Both the position numbers and the translations under genes were made by a program. Shown here piece after piece: positions 50,458 to 59,801 of a stretch of 64,000 nucleotides of DNA. The notes under the pieces are model-generated. The model made no database searches. It was not told the origin of the DNA and saw only the letters and a list, made by a program, of their open reading frames with translations. Each line of letters opens with the position of its first letter. Positions within the stretch are counted from its first letter, which is position 1. Where the stretch lies: the NCBI GenBank assembly GCA_041530395.1, contig CP136945.1, positions 2,753,283 to 2,817,282 of the forward strand. Direction: 5' to 3'. This stretch comes from Thermosynechococcaceae cyanobacterium Okahandja (GTDB taxonomy: Bacteria; Cyanobacteriota; Cyanobacteriia; Thermosynechococcales; Thermosynechococcaceae).

Positions 50458-51291
50458 ATGACATCTGTTTCTGCTGTGCCTGCGCCCCCCTTGCGTCCCA
50501 ATTGGGGCGTGATTCTTTTTATGAGTGTTGTCCATTTAGGGGCGCTACTGGCTTTTGTGCCGGGGTTGTTTTCTGTTAATGCCCTTATTTTGTGTGGGGT
50601 ACTCTACTGGGTGTCTGGCGGTTTAGGCATTACCCTTGGCTGGCATCGCTTGGTCACTCACCGCAGCTTCCAGTGCCCCAAGTGGCTGGAGTATTTTTTT
50701 GTCTTTTGCGGCAGCTTGGCCTGTGAGGGGGGCATCATTGAGTGGGTGGGGTTGCACCGAAATCATCACCTGCACTCCGACCAAGAGTTGGATCAGCACA
50801 ATTCGCAGCGGGGCTTTTGGTGGTCCCACATGGGCTGGATGCTGGTCACGGTTCCGGCCAAGGCGGAGGTGGAGCGCCTGACCAAAGATATTAACGGCGA
50901 TCCGATCTATCGCTTCCTCAATAAGTATTTTGTGCCGATGCAGGTGGTTTTAGCGATCCTGCTTTACCTCTGGGGTGGCTTACCCTTTGTGGTCTGGGGG
51001 GTGTTTGTCCGTTTGGTGTTGGTGTATCACCTCACATGGTTTGTGAATAGCGCAACCCATAAGTTTGGCTACCGCACCTTTGACTCGGGCGATCGCTCCA
51101 CCAACTGCTGGTGGGTGGCACTGCTAACATTTGGTGAAGGCTGGCACAACAACCACCACACCTATCCCCACTCGGCGCGCCATGGGTTGCAGTGGTGGGA
51201 GTTTGACATTACTTGGATCACGATTCGCGCCCTACAGGCGGTGGGACTCGCCCAAAAGGTACGACTGGTGGAGGCTAACAGCAGCCACTAG
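50458..51291 (+). CDS. desC: Acyl-lipid/acyl-CoA delta-9 desaturase
   Basis: A 277-residue membrane di-iron desaturase that puts the first double bond into fatty acids of membrane lipids. The three histidine boxes are visible: HRLVTHRSF near residue 63, HRNHHLHSD near residue 100, and HNNHHTYPHSARH near residue 230. The first box follows the first pair of membrane helices. This arrangement fits DesC, which in cyanobacteria acts at delta-9. Fewer desaturases are usual in thermophilic strains. No cold-response site was recognised. The 3' end overlaps the convergent long gene by four bases. Confidence 0.92.
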   Translation: MTSVSAVPAPPLRPNWGVILFMSVVHLGALLAFVPGLFSVNALILCGVLYWVSGGLGITLGWHRLVTHRSFQCPKWLEYFFVFCGSLACEGGIIEWVGLHRNHHLHSDQELDQHNSQRGFWWSHMGWMLVTVPAKAEVERLTKDINGDPIYRFLNKYFVPMQVVLAILLYLWGGLPFVVWGVFVRLVLVYHLTWFVNSATHKFGYRTFDSGDRSTNCWWVALLTFGEGWHNNHHTYPHSARHGLQWWEFDITWITIRALQAVGLAQKVRLVEANSSH

Positions 51292-53051
51292 GGAGGGCTA
51301 AGGGTTGGCTCGATCGTGCGCCAGCCGCGAATGAGTTCTGTGGCCTCTGGATAGAGGGGATGGGTTGGCGGAATTAACTCTGCGGTGGCAATGGCTTCGG
51401 CGGTGTCACGCCCCACCCAGTAGCGAGCCTGCTCTAGAATGATTTGCCCCCACTGCAGCACCAACTGATGGGCGGCAGGATACACACCGGCATCGGGTGA
51501 AATCTCTTGGGCAAGGGCGATCGCGGCGGCAAAGTCCGTCGGTCGCCCCCCACGGGCACGCTCTTGGGCTTGGCTCAGACGCAGCGTATCCCTATCCGGT
51601 GCCCACGCTTCGGTAGCCGTAGGGCTGGGGGGAAATAGCTCAGCAATACGATTTTGTGCGGTTTGGTATAGGGCGCGATCCGGTTGAATTTGCTCTAGCA
51701 ACTGCCGCGCCTGCAACAACGCTTGGGGGGTACCAAGGCGAGCAAAGGCATTGGCGCGATCCAGCAGCGGCTGATCTTCGGCCACTTCCACTTGGCGCTG
51801 CCAGATGCGCCGCTGAGTCCGGATTTGTTCCTGACGGTAAGGACTCACCTCCGTTAGCGGTATCTCTAGGGTGGCAATGGCTTGGCGCAGGTGGTCAATC
51901 TCCCTACCACGGGCAATGGCTTGGCTGTTGGCGAGGGCTTGCAACGCTTTGAGATCTGCTTGCCAGCGGCGAATGGCTTGCTGAGCCTCAACGTAAAGGG
52001 GACGCTGAGCCGTAATTGTACGGGCGTGGGCGATCGCGCTGCCAATTTCTGCCCCCATACCCGCTTGCGCTAACTCCTCCGCTGTGGCCAGCTTCACCAC
52101 GTCTTGGGCCGCCCGGATACTCTGAACATCAGGGGGAATTAACCGCGCAATCCGGCGTGCTTCATCGGGTTCATAGCGCTCAAGAGCCGCAATGGCTTCT
52201 TGCAGCAGGCGCTCCCCAATCTCATTGATCAGCCGCCGTGCTCCCGGATAGACATCGCTCGTGGCGGGAATGCGCCGGACAATGGTAATGGCGGCGGCCA
52301 AGTTATCAGCGCCCCCCCGTGCCATTAGGGTACGTGCCTCATCCAGTTGCCGATCCTCTTTTTGGGCGCGGATAATCCGCTGGTTAAAGGCACCAAACTG
52401 CTCCTGTGCCCAGTAACGGCACTCTACAAACTGTAGTTTTAGGGAAATCTGAAAGGCTTCGCGCCATTCAAGATTTTTCAGAGCCGTTTCGGCACGGCGA
52501 TAAATGGTTTCCCCCTCCTGCCAAATCTCTTGCCAGCGGGCAACTTGCGCCTCAACTTTGCCGTAGGCATGGACGTGGCGGGGAATCCGGCGGGCAAAGC
52601 TAATGGCACGGCTCAGGTTGCCCTCGTGAAATGCCGCATCTGCCAAGGCCAAGACCCGATCTGACCAGACTTCAAGACGGCGGTTGACTTCAGGAGCAAG
52701 GGGATGATCCCGGGGTAAATCGTCAATGAGGTCAATGGCGTGGAGCAGATCTTCTAAACGTTGACGCTCGGCGGCAGCTTGGGCGCAGTACAGCCGAAAC
52801 GACGCGGAGGCAAACGGCCAAAGGACAAACTCACAGTTCCCCGCTGTTGTAGGTTGCCGCAAGAGCAGCCATAGGGAGAGACCAGAAACGCCCAGAGAGA
52901 GTGTGAGGGATAGCAGCGCCCCCCTTTGCCACTGGTGCAAGCCCAATCGTTCTAGCGTGGTGCTCAGGGAACGTTGCCCTCCGAGGATTGGGGCACGCCA
53001 AGGAAATCGCAGCGATCGCCAACTGAGTCGTTTTTGAACGGTCACAGCCAC
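51288..53051 (-). CDS. Large membrane-anchored alpha-helical repeat protein, unknown
   Basis: A 587-residue protein. An N-terminal hydrophobic helix (about residues 42-62, LLSLTLSLGVSGLSLWLLL) anchors it. The rest is helical and repetitive: segments of about 55-65 residues contain an AxxxARRIP-x-VYPGA motif, for example ISFARRIPRHVHAYGKVEA, AITIVRRIPATSDVYPGARR and ALAQEISPDAGVYPAAHQL. The repeats resemble solenoid (TPR-like) units, so it is probably a scaffold. Related cyanobacterial proteins are labelled chromosome segregation ATPase or hypothetical, but there is no ATP-binding motif in this one. It lies convergent to desC. Confidence 0.72.
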   Translation of the reverse strand: MAVTVQKRLSWRSLRFPWRAPILGGQRSLSTTLERLGLHQWQRGALLSLTLSLGVSGLSLWLLLRQPTTAGNCEFVLWPFASASFRLYCAQAAAERQRLEDLLHAIDLIDDLPRDHPLAPEVNRRLEVWSDRVLALADAAFHEGNLSRAISFARRIPRHVHAYGKVEAQVARWQEIWQEGETIYRRAETALKNLEWREAFQISLKLQFVECRYWAQEQFGAFNQRIIRAQKEDRQLDEARTLMARGGADNLAAAITIVRRIPATSDVYPGARRLINEIGERLLQEAIAALERYEPDEARRIARLIPPDVQSIRAAQDVVKLATAEELAQAGMGAEIGSAIAHARTITAQRPLYVEAQQAIRRWQADLKALQALANSQAIARGREIDHLRQAIATLEIPLTEVSPYRQEQIRTQRRIWQRQVEVAEDQPLLDRANAFARLGTPQALLQARQLLEQIQPDRALYQTAQNRIAELFPPSPTATEAWAPDRDTLRLSQAQERARGGRPTDFAAAIALAQEISPDAGVYPAAHQLVLQWGQIILEQARYWVGRDTAEAIATAELIPPTHPLYPEATELIRGWRTIEPTLSPP

Positions 53052-53117
53052 ACCTTAAATCTTGACTTGTTTTAAGACTATCGTGCTCACTCACCCATCT
53101 TCCGCCATCATTTCGTC

Positions 53118-53145
53118 AAAAAAAGCCCAGCCATTCTCAGAATGG
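53118..53145 (-). terminator. Rho-independent terminator behind the DUF1269 gene
   Basis: On the minus strand the stem CCATTC / GAATGG (53145-53140 with 53136-53131) sits inside a longer pairing and is followed by seven T residues (plus-strand A tract 53118-53124). It lies about 40 bases beyond the DUF1269 stop. Confidence 0.6.
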
Positions 53146-53184
53146 TCGAGCCTTTTCCTATTCAGTTGGGATTAAGGATGATCC

Positions 53185-53697
53185 TTAGGCCTCGCTCGAT
53201 TCGCTCGCTGCCCTGCCGCGATTCAGTGCGTCCTGCAACTTCGCCTCATCTTCTTTGGAGAGCGATGTCCGCAGCACTTTACCGCCAAAGGGGGCAATTT
53301 CTTCCAGCACCTTGTCGGGAGTGGCCTGCCGCACAAGGGTAAAAATGGCCGAAGTGCCCGGCGAGATGGTTTTTCCTAGCTCCTTAATAAAGTTATCGTC
53401 AATGCCAATATCGGTAAATTTACCGGAAATTGCCCCAGCGACGATACCTGCCGCCCAGCCCAACAGTGGGTTAAAGAACAACAACCCAATCAACAGCCCC
53501 CAGAAGCCGCCCCCCAACGCACCCGCTAGGGTTAAATCCTGAGTTTGGTTAATTTTTACTTTGCCGTCTTTGGTGCGAACCACCACGGCCGCATCCTCAA
53601 GGTCGAGGAGGTGCTCCCGCTGTAGCTTTAGGAGCTGGATGAGAACTTCGTTTGCTTTGTACTCATCATCAAAGGCAATGACAACCAGTGTACTCAT
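53185..53697 (-). CDS. DUF1269 family membrane-associated protein
   Basis: A 170-residue protein with the DUF1269 pattern. It starts STLVVIAFDDEYKANEVL, continues with a short beta region, then glycine-rich hydrophobic hairpin helices (about 65-100, GALGGGFWGLLIGLLFFNPL). A C-terminal soluble region (KTISPGTSAIFTLVRQATPD) follows. Its function is unknown; the family is common in bacteria, often near redox or stress genes. The tail is rich in Glu and Ser. It is bounded by a terminator on its 3' side and faces the small gene at 53831. Confidence 0.85.
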   Translation of the reverse strand: MSTLVVIAFDDEYKANEVLIQLLKLQREHLLDLEDAAVVVRTKDGKVKINQTQDLTLAGALGGGFWGLLIGLLFFNPLLGWAAGIVAGAISGKFTDIGIDDNFIKELGKTISPGTSAIFTLVRQATPDKVLEEIAPFGGKVLRTSLSKEDEAKLQDALNRGRAASESSEA

Positions 53698-53830
53698 GCA
53701 CTGTCTCCATCAATGGTTGGCTATGGAACCGTACTCACCCTAGCATTATCTTTCCCATAATCACCTGACTGGGGGAGGAGTTCTGCTGAAATTTTTAGAA
53801 CACTGGGAAGAGACGAAAGATGAGCAAGCC

Positions 53831-54067
53831 ATGATGCCAGTGACGTTATCTAAGGGCGATCGCCTCTACCTACGGGATGAACCCTTTGAAATTATCGCGG
53901 TGTATCGCCGCCTTGTGGTTGTCCGCTCCCTTGTCCGCAGCGACTTGTCGTGGATTGTTGCCCTTGAGGAAATCCATAAATACTTTGCTGAGTCGCCTAA
54001 CCCAGACCCTAGACCCCTACCGCAAACTCTGCCAGTACAAAAACCCGGCCTGCACCAAACCAATTAA
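53831..54067 (+). CDS. Small protein, possible real gene
   Basis: A 78-residue frame: [20 protein letters not shown] then [20 protein letters not shown], a compact beta-rich unit, with a proline-rich tail ([11 protein letters not shown]) in the last 25 residues. It overlaps the convergent DUF445 gene by 51 bases, which argues against it or at least against the last third. Its start context (GATGAGCAAGCCATGATG) is weak. The beta-rich core is plausible as a small regulatory domain. I cannot assign a family. Confidence 0.4.
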   Translation: MMPVTLSKGDRLYLRDEPFEIIAVYRRLVVVRSLVRSDLSWIVALEEIHKYFAESPNPDPRPLPQTLPVQKPGLHQTN

Positions 54068-55285
54068 GCAACCTAAAATTCCCCCCAAGCGCACAATGGC
54101 CTGTAGCTCACTGCGGACAATGCCCTGAATGGCCAGCTCAAGGTTTTCGGGGGAGGTGGCCTTCACCCGATCCACAATGACGCGATCTAAGTCAAGAATG
54201 GGAATCACCCGCTCAATGATGAGTTCTAGGTCTCGTTCGAGGTAGCGATCAAGCACCAGCGCCAACTCATCACTCACCACCTCAAGGGAGGCACCTAAAC
54301 TGGCAGATTCCCGCAGTCGGCGCAAAATGCTCAGGGAAATGCCCTCCCAATCCACAGTTTGGCTCACTGTTTCAATGACCCCAAAGCCCTGCTCCTGAAT
54401 ATAGGTGCGCACGGTCTGGCGAAACAGTTGCCGCAGTTCCCGCACCGTGCCAAGGGGCAAACTCTGTAAACTAATGTTTTGTAAGGCTTCCACTAGGCGC
54501 TGGCGCAGGGCGAGGGCTTGAATCAGATCATTGAGGCGGCGGTTGCAGGCCTCCCGCTCATTGAGGCAGTATTCCCGCAGTCGGATCAGGGTATTGCGTA
54601 CCCCGACTAAATTGGCCATGACCCAGTAGGTGCCGCTGGTATTCTGCCGTAGTTCCTGATCGAGAATGTTAATGGTGCGATCGGTTAAAAAATCAATCAG
54701 GGCAAGGCGCAGGCGATCCGGTGGCAGCATCACCGCCAGTAACCAATCGGCAAGTTTTTCCGCCTGCTCGTCGCTCAGTTGTAGCTCCACCAACACTTGA
54801 TCAAAGAGTTGGTTCAGTTGTGGCTCTAAAAAGTCGTCCCGCCGCGACCACACTTTAATGAGGCGGGGGAGGGCACCCCCAAAAAAATCCCGCAGAATGT
54901 TGGCGAGCACTTGGGCAGACCGCTGCTCGCTTTGAGCCTTAATTTGGGTAATGCTGGTCTCTAGCAGCCAATAGATGACCGCTTTCACCCGCTCCACCTG
55001 CAGGAGGCGGCGGGCTAGGTTTTGCAGTTCCTCAGGGGTGAGGAGGGATCCCAAAATGGCATCGGCAATCCGACGCGCTAGCCGCTCTTGGTTGCGGGGA
55101 ATTAACCCGGGTGTAAAGGGTAGTTGTTTACCCCCAAGGTACAGGGGCCTATAGGGACGAAAGAGCATTGTAATGGCAAGATCGTTTGTAAAGTAGCCAA
55201 TAATACCTCCGGCTACGGGGGGAATCAGCAGGGTCCAAAGCGTCCAAAGATTGATACTTGCCAATGCGGGTGTACTCCTCGCCAT
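54017..55285 (-). CDS. DUF445 family membrane protein
   Basis: A 422-residue protein. One hydrophobic segment lies at the N-terminus (about residues 10-30, [20 protein letters not shown]) and a second at the extreme C-terminus (about 400-418, [20 protein letters not shown]). Between them is a long amphipathic helical region with heptad-like leucines. The [14 protein letters not shown] segment near residue 30, and [15 protein letters not shown], are characteristic of DUF445. The family is found in many bacteria (YheB/YtxC types) and its function is not known. It is the last gene of the minus-strand run rbp-cbiT-rsmI-this. Confidence 0.85.
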   Translation of the reverse strand: MARSTPALASINLWTLWTLLIPPVAGGIIGYFTNDLAITMLFRPYRPLYLGGKQLPFTPGLIPRNQERLARRIADAILGSLLTPEELQNLARRLLQVERVKAVIYWLLETSITQIKAQSEQRSAQVLANILRDFFGGALPRLIKVWSRRDDFLEPQLNQLFDQVLVELQLSDEQAEKLADWLLAVMLPPDRLRLALIDFLTDRTINILDQELRQNTSGTYWVMANLVGVRNTLIRLREYCLNEREACNRRLNDLIQALALRQRLVEALQNISLQSLPLGTVRELRQLFRQTVRTYIQEQGFGVIETVSQTVDWEGISLSILRRLRESASLGASLEVVSDELALVLDRYLERDLELIIERVIPILDLDRVIVDRVKATSPENLELAIQGIVRSELQAIVRLGGILGCLIGLVQAGFLYWQSLR

Positions 55286-55321
55286 TCAGGGGGCGATCGC
55301 GCCCATTGCTATTTTTTTATC

Positions 55322-56167
55322 TTATCCATTGGCGGAGTGCCGCCTCAGCCCCATCTGGTAAAGCTGTCGCCGGGGGAGGCCCGTGAGGGCGGCCAGTTGA
55401 CGACTCGCTTCGGCGAGGGACACCCCCTGGGCCTGTAGCGCTTGCAGTTCTGCGTGGAGATGCTCCGGGGATACCGTGACGGCGGTTGGTGCTGCGCCCG
55501 CAATGACGAGGGTATATTCACCGCGGGGGGGCACCTGGGTAACCCAAGCACGGGCGGTGGCTAGGGTGCCGCGCCAAAAGTCTTCGTAGCGTTTGGTAAG
55601 CTCTCGTGCCACAACAATGGCGCGATTGCCCCCAAGGGTGTCGGCTAACTCCTGTAACGTTTGGCCAAGGCGATGGGGGGCTTCGTAAAGAAGGATCGTA
55701 CGCGGTTCCTGGCGCAGTTGCTCTAGACGCTGCTGGCGATCGCGCCCCTTGGCGGGTAAAAACCCCTCAAAACAGAAGCGAGTCATCGGTAAGCCCGCCG
55801 CCATTAAGGCCGTCAGGGCAGCATTCGCACCCGGGATAGGGGTCACAGGCACCTCAGCGGCAATACAGGCACAAATCAGTTCGTAGCCCGGATCGGCTAC
55901 GCCGGGCAGGCCCGCATCACTCACCAAGGCAATCTGTTGACCATCCTGTAATTTTTTCAGGAGTTGGGGCAGCCGTTGCTGGGTATTGTGCTCGTGCAAG
56001 CTAATTTGGGGGGTGGTAATGCCAAAGTGGTGCAGCAGTCGTCCCGTATGGCGGGTATCTTCGGCGGCAATGAGATCTACAGCACCGAGAATGCGCAGGG
56101 CGCGGGGGGTCATATCTTCGAGATTGCCAATGGGGGTACCCACCACCCACAACTGCCCGATCGCCAT
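55322..56167 (-). CDS. rsmI: 16S rRNA (cytidine1402-2'-O)-methyltransferase
   Basis: A 281-residue tetrapyrrole-methylase-fold enzyme. The signature VVGTPIGNLEDMTPRAL lies at the N-terminus, followed by LIAAEDTRHTGRLL and ALVSDAGLPGVADPG, and the later GEYTLVIAG segment. RsmI methylates the 2' hydroxyl of C1402 in the 30S P-site. The C-terminal helix-turn-helix-like tail (GVSLAEASRQLAALTGLPRRQLY partly) is normal for the family. Its ATG overlaps the cbiT TAA stop by one base (TAATG), so it is translationally coupled. Confidence 0.93.
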   Translation of the reverse strand: MAIGQLWVVGTPIGNLEDMTPRALRILGAVDLIAAEDTRHTGRLLHHFGITTPQISLHEHNTQQRLPQLLKKLQDGQQIALVSDAGLPGVADPGYELICACIAAEVPVTPIPGANAALTALMAAGLPMTRFCFEGFLPAKGRDRQQRLEQLRQEPRTILLYEAPHRLGQTLQELADTLGGNRAIVVARELTKRYEDFWRGTLATARAWVTQVPPRGEYTLVIAGAAPTAVTVSPEHLHAELQALQAQGVSLAEASRQLAALTGLPRRQLYQMGLRRHSANG

Positions 56168-56769
56168 TAGGATAGTTTTTCACCACTGAGGATAAAAATG
56201 GGTTCCACGGCGGTAAACAGTTGATGGCCGCCACGGGTTTCAAGACGATTGATGACCGACTGCACCACCTCGAGGCCGCGGGCTTGCACAAGGGCAAATC
56301 CTTCCGAAAGGGCGTAAAGATTTTCTAGGCTGCTGGCGATCGCCACCAAACGGCCACCCGGCGCTAAATACTCCCATGCCTGCAACAGCACCTCTTTAAT
56401 TGGGCGACCCCCCTCAAGACAAATGCGCTGGGGTAAGGGGGCAAGCTCAGACAGGCATTCCGGCGCAGAGCCGGCCACAATCTGAACATTTTTCACACCA
56501 AAGCGATCGCAGTTACGCTGAATGAGATCCACCACTTCTTCATCCCGCTCAATGGCAATCACTTGGCCATCAGCCGCCAAGCGCGCCGCCTCCACGGCAA
56601 TGGTGCCGGTACCTGCGCCAATATCCCACAGACACGACTGCGGCTCAAGACGCAAATAAGAGAGCATCAACAGGCGGGTTTCCCGCTGCGTCAGGGGAAT
56701 ACCGGGAAGGCGCTCAAAGAGACTATCGGGAATACCCGGGGTGATAAACGGCCACGGGTTACTTGACAT
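56167..56769 (-). CDS. cbiT: Precorrin-8W decarboxylase/methyltransferase subunit CbiT
   Basis: A 200-residue SAM-dependent enzyme. The core is LWDIGAGTGTIAVEAARL, followed by VIAIERDEEVVDLIQRNC and GGRPIKEVLLQAWEYLAPGG. It resembles CbiT or the CobL C-terminal half, which methylates C-15 and decarboxylates precorrin-7 to precorrin-8 in cobalamin synthesis. PSI/ISPLD residues typical of the N-terminus are represented by GIPDSLFERLPGIPLTQRE. The frame opens at 57078; ATG 56769 is chosen since the extension is the antisense of the rbp gene. It sits 13 bases after rbp and just ahead of rsmI. Confidence 0.84.
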   Translation of the reverse strand: MSSNPWPFITPGIPDSLFERLPGIPLTQRETRLLMLSYLRLEPQSCLWDIGAGTGTIAVEAARLAADGQVIAIERDEEVVDLIQRNCDRFGVKNVQIVAGSAPECLSELAPLPQRICLEGGRPIKEVLLQAWEYLAPGGRLVAIASSLENLYALSEGFALVQARGLEVVQSVINRLETRGGHQLFTAVEPIFILSGEKLS

Positions 56770-56782
56770 GGGGGGTAACAGC

Positions 56783-57262
56783 TTAAGAGTTCGTGCTTTG
56801 GGCAAGAAGACGCTCTTTAAGCTGAGCCAAGGCATCAGCCCAGCGCGGATCCGGTTGCGCCGCTTCGGTATCCATTGCGCTAGCGTTGTACTCCGAAACC
56901 GAAGCAGACTGCTGAGACCGCCGATTGCCCCCTTTATTGGTTTTGCGGGGATGATTGCGACTTGCCGAGGTCGGTTTTTCCGCGGCCTGCTCTTCCTTTG
57001 CCTCTGGTTTTGGCTTATCGTTGGCCTTCTCAATTTTGAGGGTGTTGTCTTTGAAGGTATAGCCGTTGAGTTTTTCAATGACTTGGTCGGCTAACTCTTC
57101 TGACTCGACCGTTAGGAAGCCAAAGCCCCGGCACTTGCCCGTTTTGCGATCGGTAATTAGCTTTGTGGTGCCCACCTCGCCCACTTCTCTACTAAAGAGC
57201 GCTTCCAACTCTTCGCGGTTGAGTTCACGCGGCAGATTGCCCACGTACAAACGGATAGACAT
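56783..57262 (-). CDS. RRM-type RNA-binding protein (cyanobacterial Rbp)
   Basis: A 159-residue protein with one RNA recognition motif at residues 1-80: RNP2 is RLYVGNL and RNP1 is KCRGFGFLTV. The long tail (80-159) is Lys-, Pro- and Ser-rich and disordered (AKEEQAAEKPTSASRNHPRK in part). Most cyanobacterial Rbps are small cold-induced or light-regulated proteins of 80-105 residues. This longer form has a tail extension of about 70 residues. A strong ribosome site, AAGGGAGG, precedes the start by nine bases. It heads the run with cbiT, rsmI and DUF445. Confidence 0.88.
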   Translation of the reverse strand: MSIRLYVGNLPRELNREELEALFSREVGEVGTTKLITDRKTGKCRGFGFLTVESEELADQVIEKLNGYTFKDNTLKIEKANDKPKPEAKEEQAAEKPTSASRNHPRKTNKGGNRRSQQSASVSEYNASAMDTEAAQPDPRWADALAQLKERLLAQSTNS

Positions 57263-57775
57263 AAAAAAACCTCCCTTAGGCAGATTTAAAAGAGCAACAA
57301 TGCAAAATGGCTAATCGGGCATGACAAACCGCATCAAGGTGAAAAGCGCGCCGCCAAAACCGCCGCCTTAACCCCGCTAACATTAACATCGTAAAATGCT
57401 CGCTTAGTTGGTTCACAGCTACTGTTGCTAAATAGAACCGTGGTGGATGGCATCAGGCACAATGGCAAATTCACCAGTAGCAATCTACTAGGGAAAAGCC
57501 ACTCAATTGCCTTACTCATCCTTCATCAGGGTATCACGCTTTATCAAGGGAACGCTAGAATCGCGGTAATTTTTTTGCCCTGTTGCCCCGCTGCGCAAGG
57601 AACATTGTCGGGCTGCTGCCTGAACAGGGCTGAGATCTCCCGCCGAACCCATCGCCGAGGCGCACCCTCAAGAATGGCACTGCCTGAGAACCGCCAAGAC
57701 CTGTTACATATCTTTACAGCTTTACCGCAAACAATTGATATTTTTTCTCATTAAATGCGCTAGACTTGGGGCGAA
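57263..57775. other. 513 bases without a supported gene between rbp and isiA
   Basis: The left part holds the rbp promoter. The rest has two short frames (57334-57519 minus and 57425-57754 plus) that have no family resemblance or ribosome site. The segment 57700-57775 becomes AT-rich and leads to the isiA promoter. Nothing else is recognised. Confidence 0.5.
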
Positions 57776-57800
57776 GTTATTGATATAAATACTCAATAAC
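57776..57800. promoter_or_regulatory. Perfect palindrome upstream of isiA, candidate operator
   Basis: GTTATTGA (57776-57783) and TCAATAAC (57793-57800) are perfectly complementary with nine AT-rich bases between. The right side, ACTCAATAAC, resembles the TCTCAATAA part of cyanobacterial Fur boxes. Fur repression in iron-replete cells is the expected control of isiA. The site ends 42 bases before the start codon. Confidence 0.6.
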
Positions 57801-57842
57801 GTTCCTTCATTTTCGCAAATACTCTATTTTTAGGAGGACTCT

Positions 57843-58934
57843 ATGGCAGTTGCCAGTGAATCCACAACACCGGTGAATGCGCCACCTGTTAGCAGCGCTG
57901 GGCTACAGACCTACGGTCAAGCCAATGTTAAGTACGACTGGTGGGCGGGTAATTCCCGGTTTGTCGAGCTTTCAGGGCTGTTTATTGCTGCCCATGTTGC
58001 CCAAGCGGCTCTGACGGTATTTTGGGCAGGTGCCTTCACCCTTTACGAAATCTCCCAGTACAAGCCCAGTGTGCCCATGGGGGAGCAGGGATTAATTTTG
58101 CTGCCGCACTTGGCCACCCTCGGCTTTGGTATTGGCGATGGCGCTCAAGGGATTGACACGTACCCGTACTTTGTCATTGGTGCCGTTCACCTCATTTCCT
58201 CCGCCGTTTTGGGGGCGGGGGCGCTGTTTCATACCTTCCGCGCTCCTGCGGATCTGAGCACGGCAAAGGGTCGGGCGCGGCGCTTTCACTTCCGCTGGGA
58301 TGACCCGAAGCAACTGGGTATCATTTTGGGGCACCATCTGCTCTTTTTGGGGCTAGGGGCACTGCTGCTGGTGCTAAAAGCCACCGTCTGGGGCGGGTTG
58401 TACGATGCTAACCTGCACGAGGTGCGCCTTGTGACCCAGCCCACCCTCGATCCCTTTGTAATCTACGGCTACCAGACCCACTTTGCCAGTATTGATAACC
58501 TAGAAGACTTGGTCGGCGGTCATATCTATGTTGCGGTTCTGCTGATTGGCGGCGGCATTTGGCATATTCTTGTGCCGCCCCTCAACTGGGCGCGTAAGGT
58601 GCTTATTTTTTCGGCGGAGGCGATTCTGTCCTACTCTTTGGGCGGGATTGCCCTTGCGGGATTTGTGGCGGCCTACTTCTGTGCTGTGAATACCTTGGCC
58701 TATCCAGTCGAGTTCTATGGCCCGCCCCTTGAGGTTAAATTAGGGATTGCTCCCTACTTTGCGGACACGGTTGAATTGCCCCTTGGACAGCATACACCGC
58801 GGGCATGGCTGGCAAATGCTCACTTTTTCTTAGCCTTTTTCTTCCTGCAAGGGCATCTGTGGCATGCGCTGCGGGCGATGGGCTTCAACTTCAAGCAACT
58901 GGAAAATATTCTCAACCCAATTGCTGAAACTTAA
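57843..58934 (+). CDS. isiA: IsiA-type chlorophyll a-binding CP43-prime antenna protein
   Basis: A 363-residue six-helix chlorophyll protein of the CP43/Pcb family. It starts with the motif region [17 protein letters not shown], then helix pairs near 45-70, 85-105, 135-160, 185-205, 260-290 and 320-345. Conserved His residues that bind chlorophyll are [32 protein letters not shown] and [19 protein letters not shown]. IsiA has no large lumenal loop E between helices 5 and 6, which fits here. It forms rings around photosystem I under iron limitation. About 20 extra N-terminal residues ([11 protein letters not shown]) precede the usual start. GGAGGA stands before the ATG. A terminator follows at 58970. 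A Pcb-type paralogue remains possible. Confidence 0.87.
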   Translation: MAVASESTTPVNAPPVSSAGLQTYGQANVKYDWWAGNSRFVELSGLFIAAHVAQAALTVFWAGAFTLYEISQYKPSVPMGEQGLILLPHLATLGFGIGDGAQGIDTYPYFVIGAVHLISSAVLGAGALFHTFRAPADLSTAKGRARRFHFRWDDPKQLGIILGHHLLFLGLGALLLVLKATVWGGLYDANLHEVRLVTQPTLDPFVIYGYQTHFASIDNLEDLVGGHIYVAVLLIGGGIWHILVPPLNWARKVLIFSAEAILSYSLGGIALAGFVAAYFCAVNTLAYPVEFYGPPLEVKLGIAPYFADTVELPLGQHTPRAWLANAHFFLAFFFLQGHLWHALRAMGFNFKQLENILNPIAET

Positions 58935-58969
58935 TCTCAATAAATCCTCTTGTGTATCTTAGGCAGGTT

Positions 58970-58999
58970 CCCTCGATCCATGGCGATCGGGGGATTTTT
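58970..58999 (+). terminator. Rho-independent terminator of isiA
   Basis: CCCTCGATC (58970-58978) pairs with GATCGGGGG (58985-58993), with one wobble pair, around CATGGC, then a five-T tract. It lies 36 bases after the isiA stop. Confidence 0.82.
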
Positions 59000-59090
59000 A
59001 TCGTGACCTGCCGAGGTTGAGGGCGTTGGTAACGGGTTGCCCCACTTGCTAGAGTGTTAAGACACGACTGTGCCCCACAACGATGTGCGA

Positions 59091-59801
59091 ATGAAGCCCA
59101 CCGATCCCTTGGATGATGATTTTCCGGCCGTACCTGCTGTGGCCAGCTATGAGCATGCCCAAGCCTTGGGGCGATCGCAGGTACAGCGCACCCTTGTGAT
59201 TACAGAAACCGCTTTTTTGGCCAGTACGGCGGCTCTGATGTGGGTGATTAATTTTTATCTGCCGGTGGGGCCGGTGCTGCGTCTGTTTTTCCCCATTCCC
59301 ATTGCCTTGGTGTATCTGCGCTGGGGGCGGCGGGCGGCGTGGATGGCGGCGATTGTGAGTGCGCTGCTGTTGTCGGTGTTGATGGGGCCACCCCGCAGTC
59401 TGCAATTTTTGCTCCCCCACGGGGTTATGGGTGTGATCTTTGGCGGTTGCTGGGCCAAGCAGCAGGGCTGGGGGCGCTCTATCTTCAGTGGCGCGGCGAT
59501 CGGCACGGCAGGTTTTTTCTTTCAAATTATGTTGGTCTCGATTTTGTTGGGGGAAAACCTGTGGATTTACTTCAACCAGCAGGTCACGAATTTTATTGAC
59601 TGGGTGCTCATCAACTTGAACCTCTTGCTAGAGCCAACGGTGACCCTCATCCAGGTGGTGGCGCTGTTGCTGGTGTTTTTGCAGTCTAGTGTCTATGCCT
59701 TAGTTGTGCACATTTTGGCGTGGACGCTCCTTGAGCGCTTGGGCAACCCAATTCCGGATCCGCCGCCATGGCTGCGGGTCATTCTCGAAGAGCCTCGCTA
59801 G
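59091..59801 (+). CDS. Polytopic membrane protein (DUF2232-like)
   Basis: A 236-residue membrane protein with about six helices, starting near residue 35 ([20 protein letters not shown] partly). The helix with [20 protein letters not shown] and the loop [20 protein letters not shown] resemble DUF2232 / ECF S-component-type proteins of cyanobacteria, so a role as a substrate-binding membrane subunit is possible; this is an inference. ATG 59091 is chosen; GTG 59070 would add seven residues. The next gene, fni, is convergent with a four-base overlap. Confidence 0.72.
   Translation: MKPTDPLDDDFPAVPAVASYEHAQALGRSQVQRTLVITETAFLASTAALMWVINFYLPVGPVLRLFFPIPIALVYLRWGRRAAWMAAIVSALLLSVLMGPPRSLQFLLPHGVMGVIFGGCWAKQQGWGRSIFSGAAIGTAGFFFQIMLVSILLGENLWIYFNQQVTNFIDWVLINLNLLLEPTVTLIQVVALLLVFLQSSVYALVVHILAWTLLERLGNPIPDPPPWLRVILEEPR

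Noticed and set aside
56770..57078. N-terminal extension of the CbiT frame
   Set aside because: It is read out of frame across the rbp gene; Lys/Arg-rich peptide is a shadow of the rbp tail.
57425..57754. 109-residue plus-strand frame in the rbp-isiA gap
   Set aside because: No ribosome site, no recognisable domain, and mixed low-complexity content.
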